Notes: a model not told the origin generated them from the sequence alone. A DNA stretch of 64,000 nucleotides from Desulfomicrobium sp. ZS1 (GCF_024204645.1 NZ_CP100351.1:1302001-1366000); one strand, 5' to 3'; shown: positions 51,873-61,917, numbered from the stretch's first letter. Numbers and translations are program-made.

Positions 51873-53390
51873 TCACTCCGCATGCCTGGCCTGTCTCTTC
51901 CCAGGGCTTACCGTATTCCTGGCCTGCAAGGAGCCGGGATGGACGGTCATGTTGTCTGAAATAACCACGGGCAGAGGTCGGCCTTTGACCTTGAGAAGAT
52001 CGGCGGCGATGGCGTTGGCCGCCTCGTCCTTGGCCAGACCAAGCTCCTCGGTCAGGTAAGCGAAAAAGAGTTCCGCCAGGCGTTTCAAGGCAATCTGCCA
52101 GGTGGACTCGGTCGCGCCGTACAGCCATTTCGAAAACCGCAGAAATCCCGCATAGACATCCTGATCCGGCCACAGCAGGCGCACGCTGCCATTAAAATTA
52201 CCGCTGTTATAGAGCAGATCCCAGAACCGGGCCATGCGCTTCAAGTCCTGCATGGCTGTAAAGTCAATCAGGTCGTTGGCCAGTATTTCGTACGGGGGAT
52301 GGGGCAGATAGGTCATTTTGTGCGCGGCATCGTGTCTGCTGAGGGTGGTGCCGGACAGTTTCTTCAGCACGCCCAGCTGGATTTCCGCCCTGGTCAGGCC
52401 CGCCAGTTGGTTCAGGTTGCGGCCAAAGCTGTCCGCGCTTTCCCCTGGCAGCCCGATGATCAGATCCACATGCAGATGGGCATTGGTCTCTTCTTCCAAA
52501 AAGCGCAGGTTGGCCGTGATTCTGTCCATATCCAGCCGCCGGTGAATGGACGCGGCCACATCCGCGTTCAGGGTCTGGATGCCGACTTCCAGTTGCAGGG
52601 TGCCCGGAGGAAACTGGGCAAGCTTCTCCCGCAATTCAAAAGGGAAATGTTCGGGCACAACTTCAAAATGGACCAGAAACGGCGGTTCCCGCTGCAGGAA
52701 AAAATCCAGAATCGGGCCGATCCGCTGCATGTTCAGGTTGAACGTGCGGTCGATGAACTTGAAGTTGCGCGCCCCGCGCTCCCAGAGCGTGGCCAGTTCG
52801 CGCAGAAAGCGGTCCGGATCGAAATAGCGGACCTGCTTGTCGATGGAGGACAGGCAAAATTCGCAGGAAAAGGGGCACCCCCTGGACGCTTCCACATAAA
52901 TGACCCGGTGCGCGACGTCCTCGTCGGTGTACAAGGCATACGGCATGACCAGACGATCCGGATCGGGTGGGCTGGCCGTGATGATCCGGGGCAACCCGGT
53001 GCTGCCTGTCAGATAGGCGGAGCAGAGCTGATAGAACTGCTCTTCGCCTTCACCGCAGATCACGTGGTCGGCCAGGGAAAAGTCGAGCCGGTGCGGAAAA
53101 TGGCTGACCTCCGGCCCGCCAAGAACAAGCAGCACCTCAGGCGCAAGGGATTTGAGAATACGCACCAGCTGTTCGCATTCCCTCCCGTTCCAGATGTAGA
53201 CGCCCAGGCCAATGATTTTGGGACGATGGGCCAGGATTTTTTCAGCAACATCGAGCAGCTGATCCGAAATGACGAATTCCTGGATAACGGCTAGGTGCCG
53301 CAGGTCATGCAGATTGGCGTGCAGGGAGCGCAGCCCGATGCCGGGGTGGATATACCGGGCATTCAGCGTGGTGAGAACAATATCATACAT
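51873..53390 (-). CDS. B12-binding radical SAM protein with DUF4080
   Basis: A 505-residue protein: N-terminal cobalamin-binding-type Rossmann domain (~1-140: VLTTLNARYIHPGIGLRSLH, IIGLGVYIWN, VLLVLGGPEVSHFP), radical SAM core (~165-380) with CPFSCEFC for the [4Fe-4S] cluster, and a C-terminal DUF4080 domain. Proteins of this kind are widespread in anaerobes; their reaction is unknown to me. It has no operon partner here. The acetyltransferase toxin pair lies downstream on the same strand. Confidence 0.88.
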   Translation of the reverse strand: MYDIVLTTLNARYIHPGIGLRSLHANLHDLRHLAVIQEFVISDQLLDVAEKILAHRPKIIGLGVYIWNGRECEQLVRILKSLAPEVLLVLGGPEVSHFPHRLDFSLADHVICGEGEEQFYQLCSAYLTGSTGLPRIITASPPDPDRLVMPYALYTDEDVAHRVIYVEASRGCPFSCEFCLSSIDKQVRYFDPDRFLRELATLWERGARNFKFIDRTFNLNMQRIGPILDFFLQREPPFLVHFEVVPEHFPFELREKLAQFPPGTLQLEVGIQTLNADVAASIHRRLDMDRITANLRFLEEETNAHLHVDLIIGLPGESADSFGRNLNQLAGLTRAEIQLGVLKKLSGTTLSRHDAAHKMTYLPHPPYEILANDLIDFTAMQDLKRMARFWDLLYNSGNFNGSVRLLWPDQDVYAGFLRFSKWLYGATESTWQIALKRLAELFFAYLTEELGLAKDEAANAIAADLLKVKGRPLPVVISDNMTVHPGSLQARNTVSPGKRQARHAE

Positions 53391-53724
53391 AGGTAGATGC
53401 CTGCGTTTGCGAAATGTTGTCGGCGATTTTCCGTGTTTGCCTGTCCTTCGATGTCCTGGGCGATGGGGTCACGTTCTCACTGACTTTTTTGAATATCTCC
53501 AGTCAAGCCAATGGGGGGGGGACATGAGCGGGTGAGACCGCGCCGCGCGCATGCGAACCATCACGTCATCGTGCTCCCAAAATCGAAAAGAATGTCATAT
53601 GTGTTTTTTATAACATATTGAAAAGATTGATTGAAATGTTATTGAGCCATCATCTCTGCACCCACTACCCATTTTGTGAAGCGGGAGTTCAAGGGTGCAG
53701 GAACATGAAACCATGGAGGTTTGG
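53391..53724. other. Intergenic region before fdhA
   Basis: About 330 bases. It contains a run of nine G at 53513-53521, a lone GTCACG half-site near 53468 without a matching right arm, an AT-rich stretch at 53595-53640 suited to a promoter, and GGAGG for fdhA. Confidence 0.55.
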
Positions 53725-56700
53725 ATGGCTACGTTTTCACGGCGAGGGTTCATGAAAATTACCGGGGCGGGCGTTGCGGCCATGTCCCTGGGACAACTGG
53801 GGTTCGATCTGAAGCCCGCCTACGCGTATGCGAAGGGGCTGAAGATCGAGGGAGCCAAGGAGGTCCTGTCGGTCTGCGGCTTCTGCTCCTGCGGGTGCGA
53901 AATCATCATGCACGTCAAGGACGGGAAAATCATCAGTTCCGAAGGCAACGCGGACTATCCCGTCAGCGAAGGTGCGCTGTGCGCCAAGGGCGCCGCGTTC
54001 TATCAGATGCACGTCAGTGATCACCGCGTGCTCAAGCCCAGATATCGCGCGCCCGGCAGCGAGAAATGGGAAGAAAAGGACTGGGACTGGATGCTGGACA
54101 GGATCGCGCGCAAGATCAAGGACACGCGCGACAAGGACTTCATCCTCAAGAATGAGAAAGGCCAGGACGTGAACCGCTGGGAATCCTATTTCCAGCTGGG
54201 CACCTCCCAGATGGACAACGAGGAATGCAGCGTCACGCATCAGATGTGCCGAGCGTTTGGAGGCGTGTACATCGATCATCAGGCCCGGGTCTGACACAGC
54301 CCCACTGTACCGGCTCTGGCAGAGTCGTTCGGACGTGGCGCGATGACCCAGCATTGGATTGACATCAAGAACGCCAATGCAGTTTTGATCATGGGCAGCA
54401 ATGCTGCCGAACACCATCCCATTTCCTTCAAATGGGTGCTGAAAGCCAAGGACGCGGGGGCCAAGGTGATCCATGTGGATCCGAAATTCTCGCGCACCTC
54501 TTCCAAATGTGATTTGCATGTTCCCTTGCGCTCCGGCACGGACATCGCTTTCCTGGGTGGCATGGTGAAGTACATTCTGGAGAAGGATCTGATTCAGAAG
54601 GAATACGTCACTGAATACACCAACGCCTCCTTTATCGTCGGCGACGACTACACGTTTGAGGATGGCCTTTTCTCGGGTTTTGATCCGAAATCAAAAAAGT
54701 ACGATCAGAAGAAATGGGCCTTCGTCAAGGATGAGAACGGCGTTTCCAAGCGCGACAAGACGCTGCAAAACCCGCGTTGCGTGTACCAGCTGCTTAAAAA
54801 ACATTATGAGCGTTACGATCTGGATACCGTTTCCTCCATCACCGGCGTGTCCAAAGAAAATTTGCTGGCCGTTTATGAAATCTACACGGCCACAGGCAAA
54901 CCCGACAAGGCCGGCACCATGATGTACGCCCTGGGCTGGACCCAGCACTCCGTAGGCGTGCAGAACATCCGTCTTGGCTGCATGGTTCAGCTTCTGCTCG
55001 GCAACATCGGCGTGGCCGGCGGCGGCGTCAACGCCCTGCGCGGCGAGCCCAATGTCCAGGGCTCCACGGACCATGCCCTGCTCTGGCACATCATTCCTGG
55101 ATACAACGCCGTGCCGACCTCGGCCTGGCAGACGCTGGACGAGTACATGAAGGCCAACACCCCGGCCACCAAAGACCCCAAGAGCGTCAACTGGTGGCAG
55201 CATCGGCCCAAGTACATGGTCAGCCTGCTCAAGGGATGGTTCGGCGACGAGGCCACTCCCGAGAACCAGTTCTGCTACAACATGCTGCCCAAGGTCGAAC
55301 CGGGCGTGAAGTATTCGAGCATGTTCATGTTCGATCGGATGTACGCAGGAGAAATCAAGGGCGGCATCATGTTCGGCCACAATCCGGCCATGAGTTTCCC
55401 CAATACGCACAAGGTCCGCGCTGCCCTGCAAAAATTGGAATGGCTGGTCATGGGCGAGGTGCACGACACGGAGACCTGTTCCTTCTGGCGCGCGCCCGGC
55501 TTGGATCCGAAAAAGGTTCAGACCGAGGTCTTCCTGCTGCCTTCCTGCCAGCGCGGCGAAAAGGACGGCACTACCTCCAACTCCGGCCGTTGGCACCAGT
55601 GGCACCACAAAGGCTACGAGCCTCTGGGACAGAGCAAGCCTATGGGGTGGATGGTGGTGGAACTCGTGAAACGGGTGCGGGCTCTCTACGAAAAGGAGAA
55701 GGGCGCATTCCCCGAGGGCATCCTGTCCCACGACTGGATCAAGGAATACGACGCCGAGGAAATGGCCATGCGCATCAACGGCCGTTTCACGCGGGACGTG
55801 ACCATCAAGGACAAGACCTACAAGAAGGGCGATCAGGTTCCGGCCTTCCCCATGTTGCAGGCCGATGGCTCCACCTCCAGTCTGAACTGGCTCTACTGCG
55901 GCTGCTATCCCGAGGCAGGCAAGAACCTCGCCAAGCGCCGCGACCACACCCAGACGCCCGCGCAGGCCAAGCTCGGTCTGTTCCCCAATTACACCTGGGC
56001 CTGGCCGGTTAACCGGCGCATCATCTACAACCGCGCCTCCGTGGACGTGAACGGCAAGCCGTTCAACCCCGAACTGCCGGTCATCACCTGGGAAAACGGC
56101 AAATGGGTCGGCGACATCCCGGACGGACCGGCTCCGCCAATGGCCATGGAGAAGGGCACCTATCCCTTCATCATGCATACCGAGGGTCATGGCCAGCTCT
56201 TCGGTCCCGGTCGCGTGGACGGGCCGTTTCCGGAACACTACGAGCCCGTGGAAACTCCGGTGATCAAGAATCCGTTCTCCAAGCAGCTCAGCAACCCCTG
56301 CGTCGATCTGTTCGCCAGCGACTTGGATCTGTACACCAAGCCCGGGGATCCGAAATATCCCATCGTGCTGACGACCTACAGCATGACCGAGCATTGGTGC
56401 GGTGGCGGTGATACCCGCAACACGCCGTATTTGCTTGAAGCCGAGCCGCAGCTCTATGTGGAGTTGAGCCACGAACTGGCTGCGGAAAAGGGTATCAAGA
56501 ACGGCGACCCGGTGGTGGTGGAAAGCGTTCGTGGAAACGTCCAGGCCATCGCCATGGTCACGGTGCGCATTACCCCGTTCACCGTGCAGGGCAAGACCGT
56601 GCATCTCATCGGCATGCCCTTCTGCTTTGGCTGGACAACGCCCGGCGTGGGCGACGCCACCAACCGTCTGATTCCCTCGGTGGGCGATCCCAACACCACC

Positions 56701-56769
56701 ATTCCGGAGTACAAGGCGTGTCTGGTGAATATCCGCAAGGCCGACAAGGTCACGGAACTGGCCATCTAA
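53725..56769 (+). CDS. fdhA: Formate dehydrogenase catalytic subunit, selenocysteine-containing
   Basis: 1014 residues reading through the in-frame TGA at 54292-54294 as selenocysteine (Sec190). It has a Tat signal (FSRRGFMKITGAGVAAMSLG), an N-terminal [4Fe-4S] motif (CGFCSCGC...CAKG), then QARV-U-HSP, the usual Sec site of FdhA, followed by molybdopterin-binding regions (VLIMGSNAAEHHP, QNIRLGCMVQLLLGNIGVAG, GGGDTRNTPYL). It oxidises formate in the periplasm using Mo- or W-bis-MGD. It forms a two-subunit enzyme with fdhB. GGAGG precedes ATG 53725. No frameshift: both flanking frames are continuous across the UGA. Confidence 0.96.
54292..54335 (+). promoter_or_regulatory. Bacterial SECIS element
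   Basis: The bases right after the UGA (CACAGCCCCACUGUACCGGC and on) can fold with GCC..GGC pairing and an apical G-rich loop, in the place where SelB reads the fdh SECIS. The fold is judged by eye. Confidence 0.65.
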
Positions 56770-56784
56770 GCAGGGAGGAACATC

Positions 56785-57555
56785 ATGGCGAAGAGCATCT
56801 TCATCGATACCACCCGCTGCACGGCTTGCCGTGGCTGTCAGGTGGCGTGCAAGCAGTGGCACGGACACGAGGCCGTGCCCACAAAACAGACCGGCACCCA
56901 TCAGAATCCGCCGGATCTGACCTCCAACAACTTCAAGCTGGTTCGTTTCTCGGAACACAAGATCGACGGGCACGTTCATTGGCTCTTCTTCCCGGACCAG
57001 TGCCGTCATTGCCTGCAGCCTGCCTGCAAAGCCACGGCGGACATGTATGTGGAAGGCGCCATTGTGCAGGACGAGGCCACGGGCATCGTCGTCTGCACGG
57101 AAAAGACCAAGCAGCTGACCAAGGAACAGTGCGACGAGATCATCGAATCCTGTCCCTATAACATCCCGCGCCGCAACGCGGTTACGGGCGAGCTGGCCAA
57201 GTGCGACATGTGCATCGATCGTGTCCAGGCGGGCCTCGTGCCCATGTGCGTGAAAAGTTGCTGCACAGGGGCCATGAGCTTCGGCGAACGCGAGGACATG
57301 CTCATCAAGGCCAAGCTGCGTCTGACCCAGGCCCAGGCGGAACTCGATCGGCCCAAGTCCGAGCTTGAGACCAAGATTGCCTGCGATGCGCACAAGAGCT
57401 GCACGATCCTCGATCAGGAAGATCTGGGCGTCATCTACTTTCTGGAGATGCCCAAAGAAATGTACCATCAGTATGCCGCCCGCGAGATCAAGCCCCTGAA
57501 CCGGGCTGATTTTCTGGCGGGTTTGGCGAAACCGTTTAAGCACATAATGGGTTAG
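56785..57555 (+). CDS. fdhB: Formate dehydrogenase iron-sulfur subunit
   Basis: A 256-residue ferredoxin-type subunit with four cysteine clusters: CTACRGCQVACKQWHG, CRHCLQPACKATAD, ESCPYNIPRR...CDMCIDR and CVKSCCTGAM. These hold [4Fe-4S] centres that carry electrons from FdhA to periplasmic cytochrome c3. No membrane anchor or cytochrome subunit follows, so the enzyme is probably soluble FdhAB. It starts 15 bases after fdhA with GGGAGG. Confidence 0.95.
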   Translation: MAKSIFIDTTRCTACRGCQVACKQWHGHEAVPTKQTGTHQNPPDLTSNNFKLVRFSEHKIDGHVHWLFFPDQCRHCLQPACKATADMYVEGAIVQDEATGIVVCTEKTKQLTKEQCDEIIESCPYNIPRRNAVTGELAKCDMCIDRVQAGLVPMCVKSCCTGAMSFGEREDMLIKAKLRLTQAQAELDRPKSELETKIACDAHKSCTILDQEDLGVIYFLEMPKEMYHQYAAREIKPLNRADFLAGLAKPFKHIMG

Positions 57556-57568
57556 CAGAATCAACCCC

Positions 57569-57597
57569 GGCCCGCCGGATTTCCGGCGGGCCATTTT
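57569..57597 (+). terminator. Intrinsic terminator between fdhB and fdhE
   Basis: GGCCCGCCGGA and TCCGGCGGGCC form a long stem followed by ATTTTT. It would separate the high-level structural genes from fdhE. Confidence 0.85.
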
Positions 57598-57611
57598 TCC
57601 AAGGAGCAGAC

Positions 57612-58547
57612 ATGCCGAGCACCGGACTGAAGACCAAGGACACTGTTTTGAATAATCTGGCCAGCCGTCACGAGCCATTTCGCGAAATCATAAATCGCTT
57701 TGGCCTGCTCCTCTCCCGCCAGGCGGAGTTGTACTCTGAGCTTCCACTTGCGGATGTGAGTGGGATGACTGTTGTCGAGGAGAGGTTTCTTGGTGGGGAA
57801 CCGCTCGTCGTCGGCATGGATTCTGATGCTTTTGCCCCCGCCTTCAAGGCTTCGGCGTTGCGAATCTGGCCTGTGATGGGCGTGCTTTTTACGGCCTTAG
57901 CCGAAAGTCTCCGTGGGCTTGGACACAAGCTCGAAGAGAATCGGCAGTGGACCAGCCTGTGTCTGCGGGCCGTGGTTCATGGCGACGAGGAGGCTTTGGA
58001 CCGCGCGGCTGCAGATGCTGCCGTCACGCCTGATTTTTTGCTCATGGCCTTGCGGGCGGCGTACGGACCGTGCATCGCGGCCCAAAAACAGACGTTGCTG
58101 GTTTTGGCTCCAGCTGACTTGTGGCGCAAATCCTATTGCCCGGTCTGCGGATCGGATCCGGATCTGGCGACGCTGGAGAATCATCCCGAGCCTTCGGACT
58201 TTCTGATTTCCAAAAGCGGCGAGCTTTGGCACCATTGCCCGGTTTGCACCCATCGCTGGCGCTTCATGCGCATGACCTGCCCCGGCTGCGGCAACCAGGA
58301 GCATGAACGCATGACTCGGTTTTCTCTTCAGGATTCCCCGCATGAGCACATCTATGCCTGCGAGGACTGCCGCCAGTATCTGCCCTGCCTTGACATGGTG
58401 GAGTGTTCCGAAGCCGTTGATTTTGATCTGGCCGCCCTTGGCCTTATGCATTTGGACGCCGTTGCCCAGAGCAGAGGCTACGCGCCTTTGTCCCCGGCTC
58501 CCTGGACCGCATTGGGTCTGGCCGAAAAAGCAGCCAAGGCGTCCTGA
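57612..58547 (+). CDS. fdhE: Formate dehydrogenase accessory protein FdhE
   Basis: A 311-residue FdhE: a helical N-terminal half and a C-terminal rubredoxin-like half with four CxxC pairs (YCPVCGSDP, HCPVCTHRW, TCPGCGNQE, ACEDCRQY) that bind iron. FdhE is needed for assembly of active periplasmic formate dehydrogenase. AAGGAG precedes ATG 57612. Its last 70 bases overlap the 3' end of a transposase gene on the other strand. Confidence 0.93.
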   Translation: MPSTGLKTKDTVLNNLASRHEPFREIINRFGLLLSRQAELYSELPLADVSGMTVVEERFLGGEPLVVGMDSDAFAPAFKASALRIWPVMGVLFTALAESLRGLGHKLEENRQWTSLCLRAVVHGDEEALDRAAADAAVTPDFLLMALRAAYGPCIAAQKQTLLVLAPADLWRKSYCPVCGSDPDLATLENHPEPSDFLISKSGELWHHCPVCTHRWRFMRMTCPGCGNQEHERMTRFSLQDSPHEHIYACEDCRQYLPCLDMVECSEAVDFDLAALGLMHLDAVAQSRGYAPLSPAPWTALGLAEKAAKAS

Positions 58548-59479
58548 CTTTTCACATTCTTCACCCTCCTCCGCGGTGATAGGCCGTCAACGGACTGGGC
58601 GAGTTCGTTGGCGGCCACTTTTTTTTCGTCGGGTTGCGATAGCCGCGGTACGAACATGCACAACATCTGGGCCAGGATGGGGATAAGGTCCTGTTCGCGG
58701 GAGTTGTAGCGCAGTTCGCACTCCTTGAGGTAAAGCGGAAAATGCGAGGCCGGGACCCCGCGCATCTGGCGCAGGCGGTGCTTGGCGAAGGACCAGAAAG
58801 GGGAGGCCTCCACGGGCAAACGCTTGTCCGCGTGCTTGATGTAGCGGGCGGGCCACAGCCCGGGGCCGCAGGAGACAAGTGTCTGATAGCGCTTGTAGGG
58901 GGCCGTGTAGACCACCTGGCCGATGCTTGCCGTTTTGAGGCAGAAGCTCAGTTTGAAGTGCAGCAGATTTTCGGCGTGCAGGTCCGGCAGCAGATCGCAG
59001 ATGGCCACGCCGCCGAGCTCGATGATGCCGAAGACCGGGGCGTTGATGATCAAAGGCGTGGGCAGGGAGTTGCCCGGTCCGGGCCAGATGCCCGCGTCAT
59101 AGAGTCGTCCGGCGTCCAGCGCCTGGGCCACGATGGCCCGCCGCACGGTATCGGCCGCCTTGAGAATGGTGGCATAACTGACCTCCATTTCCGCCGCGAT
59201 GCTTGCCGGCGCGATGTCCAGCGCAAAGAGCTTCAAAAACCAAAGCCACTGTCGCGAGGTGAAGGCGCAACGACTCAAGTAACGGCGACTGAAGTCGTGA
59301 AAGGTGTACCCGCAGCGTCCGCATCTGCGCCTGCCATCGGCGAGATGGTAGAGTTTGCGATTTTTACAGGCCGGACAATGCCGTTGATGGTTTTTCCAGC
59401 AAAAATCCAAGAAAAACCTGCGCGCGCTTTTTTCTGAAAAAGTTAATGTATTAAAGTTTATTATGTTTATTTTTGTCAT
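58478..59479 (-). CDS. IS1595-family (ISXO2-like) transposase gene
   Basis: A 333-residue protein with an N-terminal zinc ribbon (HCPACKNRKLYHLADGRRRC, GRCGYTFHDF), an HTH (LDIAPASIAAEMEVSYATIL) and an ISXO2-type DDE-like domain (VFGIIELGGVAICDLLP, then HADKRLPVEASPFWSFAKHR near the end). The frame is open, but I see no terminal inverted repeats or target duplication, and its C-terminus reads antisense into fdhE. It may be an old insertion or a kept, domesticated gene. Confidence 0.75.
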   Translation of the reverse strand: MTKINIINFNTLTFSEKSARRFFLDFCWKNHQRHCPACKNRKLYHLADGRRRCGRCGYTFHDFSRRYLSRCAFTSRQWLWFLKLFALDIAPASIAAEMEVSYATILKAADTVRRAIVAQALDAGRLYDAGIWPGPGNSLPTPLIINAPVFGIIELGGVAICDLLPDLHAENLLHFKLSFCLKTASIGQVVYTAPYKRYQTLVSCGPGLWPARYIKHADKRLPVEASPFWSFAKHRLRQMRGVPASHFPLYLKECELRYNSREQDLIPILAQMLCMFVPRLSQPDEKKVAANELAQSVDGLSPRRRVKNVKSQDALAAFSARPNAVQGAGDKGA

Positions 59480-59771
59480 CGCTTTTCAGTGCCATATCGT
59501 AAATGTGTGCATGTTTGGTCATCCGCTCGTAGGCGTTTCTGTCACAAACAATGATGCCAAACAAGGCATAATGATAAGCCTGTCTCAAAAGAATGGGTCA
59601 AAAAGAGACAATTGTTTGTCTTGTTTATGTAATCATCCGTATTTGAATATGATTTTTTTTGAACTGGCCGGGCCAAAGCGTTGGGTTGTGGAGGGCGCGT
59701 GCGTTGATGAGAGGGCGTCGCGTGATACGTTCACAGCCGACATTTCCTTAAATTTCACATTTGGAGCGCCC
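59480..59771. other. Regulatory region before the FmdE-MoeA-like gene
   Basis: 290 bases without a gene. The open frame continues upstream but has no start signal. It holds the palindrome ATGCC-AAACAA-GGCAT (59554-59569) and a GACAATTGTTTGTC element at about 59607-59620. Confidence 0.6.
59554..59569. promoter_or_regulatory. ATGCC-N6-GGCAT palindrome, copy 1
   Basis: Perfect 5-bp arms with a 6-base spacer, about 200 bases before the FmdE-MoeA-like gene. The same motif stands before two more genes in this locus (62365 and 62855). Confidence 0.6.
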
Positions 59772-61454
59772 ATGAACATGCCTGAAGGATCTTCCGCGTT
59801 ACGTTATGCCAGCCCTGTCATCGGTCCATATACAGTGGACGAATTCATAACGGCGGCGGGGCGCTTTCATGGATACGCCGCGCCCGGTCTGATCCTGGGC
59901 GGGTTCATGGTCCACGAGGCACGAAGTCATATCGCCGAAGGCATTCTGTTCGACGCCATCTCCGAAACCGCCTGGTGTCTGCCGGATGCCGTGCAGATGC
60001 TCACCCCCTGCACCGTGGGCAACGGCTGGATGCGGATTTTCAATCTGGGCCTCTATGCCGTGTCCCTCTTCGACAAATTTACCGGCAAGGGTGTGCGGGT
60101 GGCCGTGGAGACCGATAAGCTGGAACCGTATCCGGTCATCCGGGAGTGGCTTTTCAAGCTCAAACCCAAGAAAGAGCAGGACAGTGTCCGGCTGCGCGAG
60201 GAGATCCGCCTGGCGGGGGCCTCCATTTGCTCCGTGAGGGAGATTGCGCTGCGGCCCGAATTCATGGGCGGCCGAGGCAAGGGTGCCATCGCAGCATGCC
60301 CGTCCTGCGGCCAGGCCTATCCGGCGCGGGACGGCTCGGTCTGCCGGTCGTGTCGAGGCGAATCTCCCTACATGGGTTGGATCGGAGGCCATGATTTGCG
60401 CGAACTGGGCTTTGACGGTCCAAAGCTTCGAGTGGTCACGGCCGAGGAAGCGGTAGGCGAGAAGACCCTGCACGACATGACCTGCATTGAGCCGGGCGTG
60501 AGCAAGGACGCGGCTTTCGCACGTGGGCAGGTGCTCGATGTCGGTGATGTCTGCCGCTTGCAGCGCATGGGGCGGTTCGAGGTATATGTCGAGGATGAGG
60601 GCCAGGAGGAATCGCGCTGGGTCCATGAGGACAAGGCCGCGAGGCTGCTGGCTTCGGCCGTGGCGGGAGAGGGGGTGGACTGCTCGGGAGAACCCTGCGA
60701 GGGCAAGATCACCATGGTCGCCCGGCACGCAGGGCTGATGGCCATAAACAAGGAGGCTCTTGAAGAGTTGAACGCCATTCCTGGCGTCATGTGCGCCACC
60801 CGTCACGCCTTCAGCGTGGTGGAGAAGGGACAGCAGATCGCGGCCACCCGCGCCATACCGCTCTATCTTGGTCGGGACATTCTCGGCGACGCTTTGCGGG
60901 TCCTCAATGCCGGTCCCGTCGTCAGCGTGCGTCCATTGAGCAAACGTAAAGTCGGCATCCTGGTTACGGGCACGGAAGTGTTCCAGGGCCTGGTCGAGGA
61001 CCGCTTCATTCCCATAATCACCGCCAAGGTCGAGACCTACGGCTGTCCCGTGGTGGCTACGGACATCGTTCCCGATGATCGCGAGCGCATCTGTCGCGGC
61101 GTGCAGGACATGCTCGGACGCGGCGTCGAGCTGATTGTGACCACGGCTGGGTTGTCGGTGGATCCCGGCGATGTGACCCGCCAGGGACTTGTCGATGCCG
61201 GCTTGAAAAACATGCGCTACGGAACGCCCATTCTACCGGGGGCTATGACGCTTCTTGGCTCGGTCGGGGACGCGGAACTGATCGGCGTTCCGGCCTGCGC
61301 CCTGTATTTCAAGACGACGAGCCTGGATCTCTTGTTGCCGAGGGTGCTGGCCGGAGTTTCTCCATCCCGCCGCGAGCTGGCCAGGCTTGGTCACGGCGGG
61401 TTGTGCATGCAGTGCAAACGCTGCACGTATCCCAAATGTCCGTTCGGAAAGTGA
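59772..61454 (+). CDS. FmdE-domain / MoeA-like molybdopterin-binding fusion protein
   Basis: A 560-residue fusion. Residues ~1-195 are an FmdE domain (GRFHGYAAPGLILGGFMVHE, a zinc ribbon CPSCGQ...CRSC); residues ~215-560 are MoeA/MoCF-like (GILVTGTEVF, TTAGLSVDPGDVTRQGL, GAMTLLGSVGDAELIGVPAC). It ends in a Cys-rich tail, CMQCKRCTYPKCPFGK. FmdE domains occur with molybdo/tungsto-enzymes; MoeA-like domains insert Mo into molybdopterin. A cofactor-insertion role for formate dehydrogenase is inferred. The start at 59772 has GGAG at good spacing. Confidence 0.85.
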   Translation: MNMPEGSSALRYASPVIGPYTVDEFITAAGRFHGYAAPGLILGGFMVHEARSHIAEGILFDAISETAWCLPDAVQMLTPCTVGNGWMRIFNLGLYAVSLFDKFTGKGVRVAVETDKLEPYPVIREWLFKLKPKKEQDSVRLREEIRLAGASICSVREIALRPEFMGGRGKGAIAACPSCGQAYPARDGSVCRSCRGESPYMGWIGGHDLRELGFDGPKLRVVTAEEAVGEKTLHDMTCIEPGVSKDAAFARGQVLDVGDVCRLQRMGRFEVYVEDEGQEESRWVHEDKAARLLASAVAGEGVDCSGEPCEGKITMVARHAGLMAINKEALEELNAIPGVMCATRHAFSVVEKGQQIAATRAIPLYLGRDILGDALRVLNAGPVVSVRPLSKRKVGILVTGTEVFQGLVEDRFIPIITAKVETYGCPVVATDIVPDDRERICRGVQDMLGRGVELIVTTAGLSVDPGDVTRQGLVDAGLKNMRYGTPILPGAMTLLGSVGDAELIGVPACALYFKTTSLDLLLPRVLAGVSPSRRELARLGHGGLCMQCKRCTYPKCPFGK

Positions 61455-61462
61455 GGGATTCC

Positions 61463-61882
61463 ATGAAAACGCCGACCGTTCGCATGCATTTGTGGTTGGA
61501 GTCGGGCGAAAGCGTGTATTTCGGCATGGGGCGGCTCATGCTCCTCGACCGGATCGAGGAGTACGGGTCTCTGCGTAAGGCCGCGGAGTCCCTGGGCATG
61601 TCCTACCGGGCGGCCTGGGGAAAACTTCGGGCTACTGAGGATGCTGTCGGTGAGGAGCTTGTCGAGACGCTTGGCACAAAGCGCGGGGGATACCGCCTGA
61701 CTCCGGCTGGGCGACGTTTTCGGGACAAGTTCAGCGCCTGGTTTGAAGCCGTGGAAAAGACGGCCGTGGCCGAAGCCCGGGAAATTTTTACGCAAAGCGT
61801 GCAAAGCTATTCCGAAAAGAAAATCCGGCCGCATGGTGCCGGGTATCGTGAAGTCTCGGCAGAGCATCGAAACAGGTATTGA
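61463..61882 (+). CDS. ModE-type winged-helix regulator without TOBE domain
   Basis: A 139-residue protein made of the ModE/LysR-like winged HTH only: LMLLDRIEEYGSLRKAAESL then GMSYRAAWGKLRATEDAVGE and GGYRLTPAGRRFRDKF. The Mop/TOBE molybdate-sensing part is absent, so metal sensing would need a partner or is not its job. It lies eight bases after the FmdE-MoeA-like gene. It is the natural candidate to bind the (A/G)TGCC-N6-GGCAT palindromes here. Confidence 0.86.
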   Translation: MKTPTVRMHLWLESGESVYFGMGRLMLLDRIEEYGSLRKAAESLGMSYRAAWGKLRATEDAVGEELVETLGTKRGGYRLTPAGRRFRDKFSAWFEAVEKTAVAEAREIFTQSVQSYSEKKIRPHGAGYREVSAEHRNRY

Positions 61883-61909
61883 GCCCGTCCCGATCGCGAC
61901 TCTGCCGAG
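61855..61909. terminator. Hairpin between convergent genes
   Basis: CTCGGCAGAG and CTCTGCCGAG form a perfect 10-bp stem with a long loop, overlapping the 3' end of the ModE-type gene and preceding the stop of the NifX-like gene on the other strand. Confidence 0.5.
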
Positions 61910-61917
61910 TCTCACAA

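Noticed and set aside
54292-54294. In-frame TGA as a frameshift or nonsense mutation in fdhA
   Set aside because: The reading frame is continuous on both sides, the UGA is at the known Sec position and a SECIS-like hairpin follows.
54691-57678. A 995-residue open frame on the minus strand across fdhA-fdhB
   Set aside because: It is antisense to well-supported genes with clear domains, has no recognisable domain itself, and arises from GC-rich codon bias.
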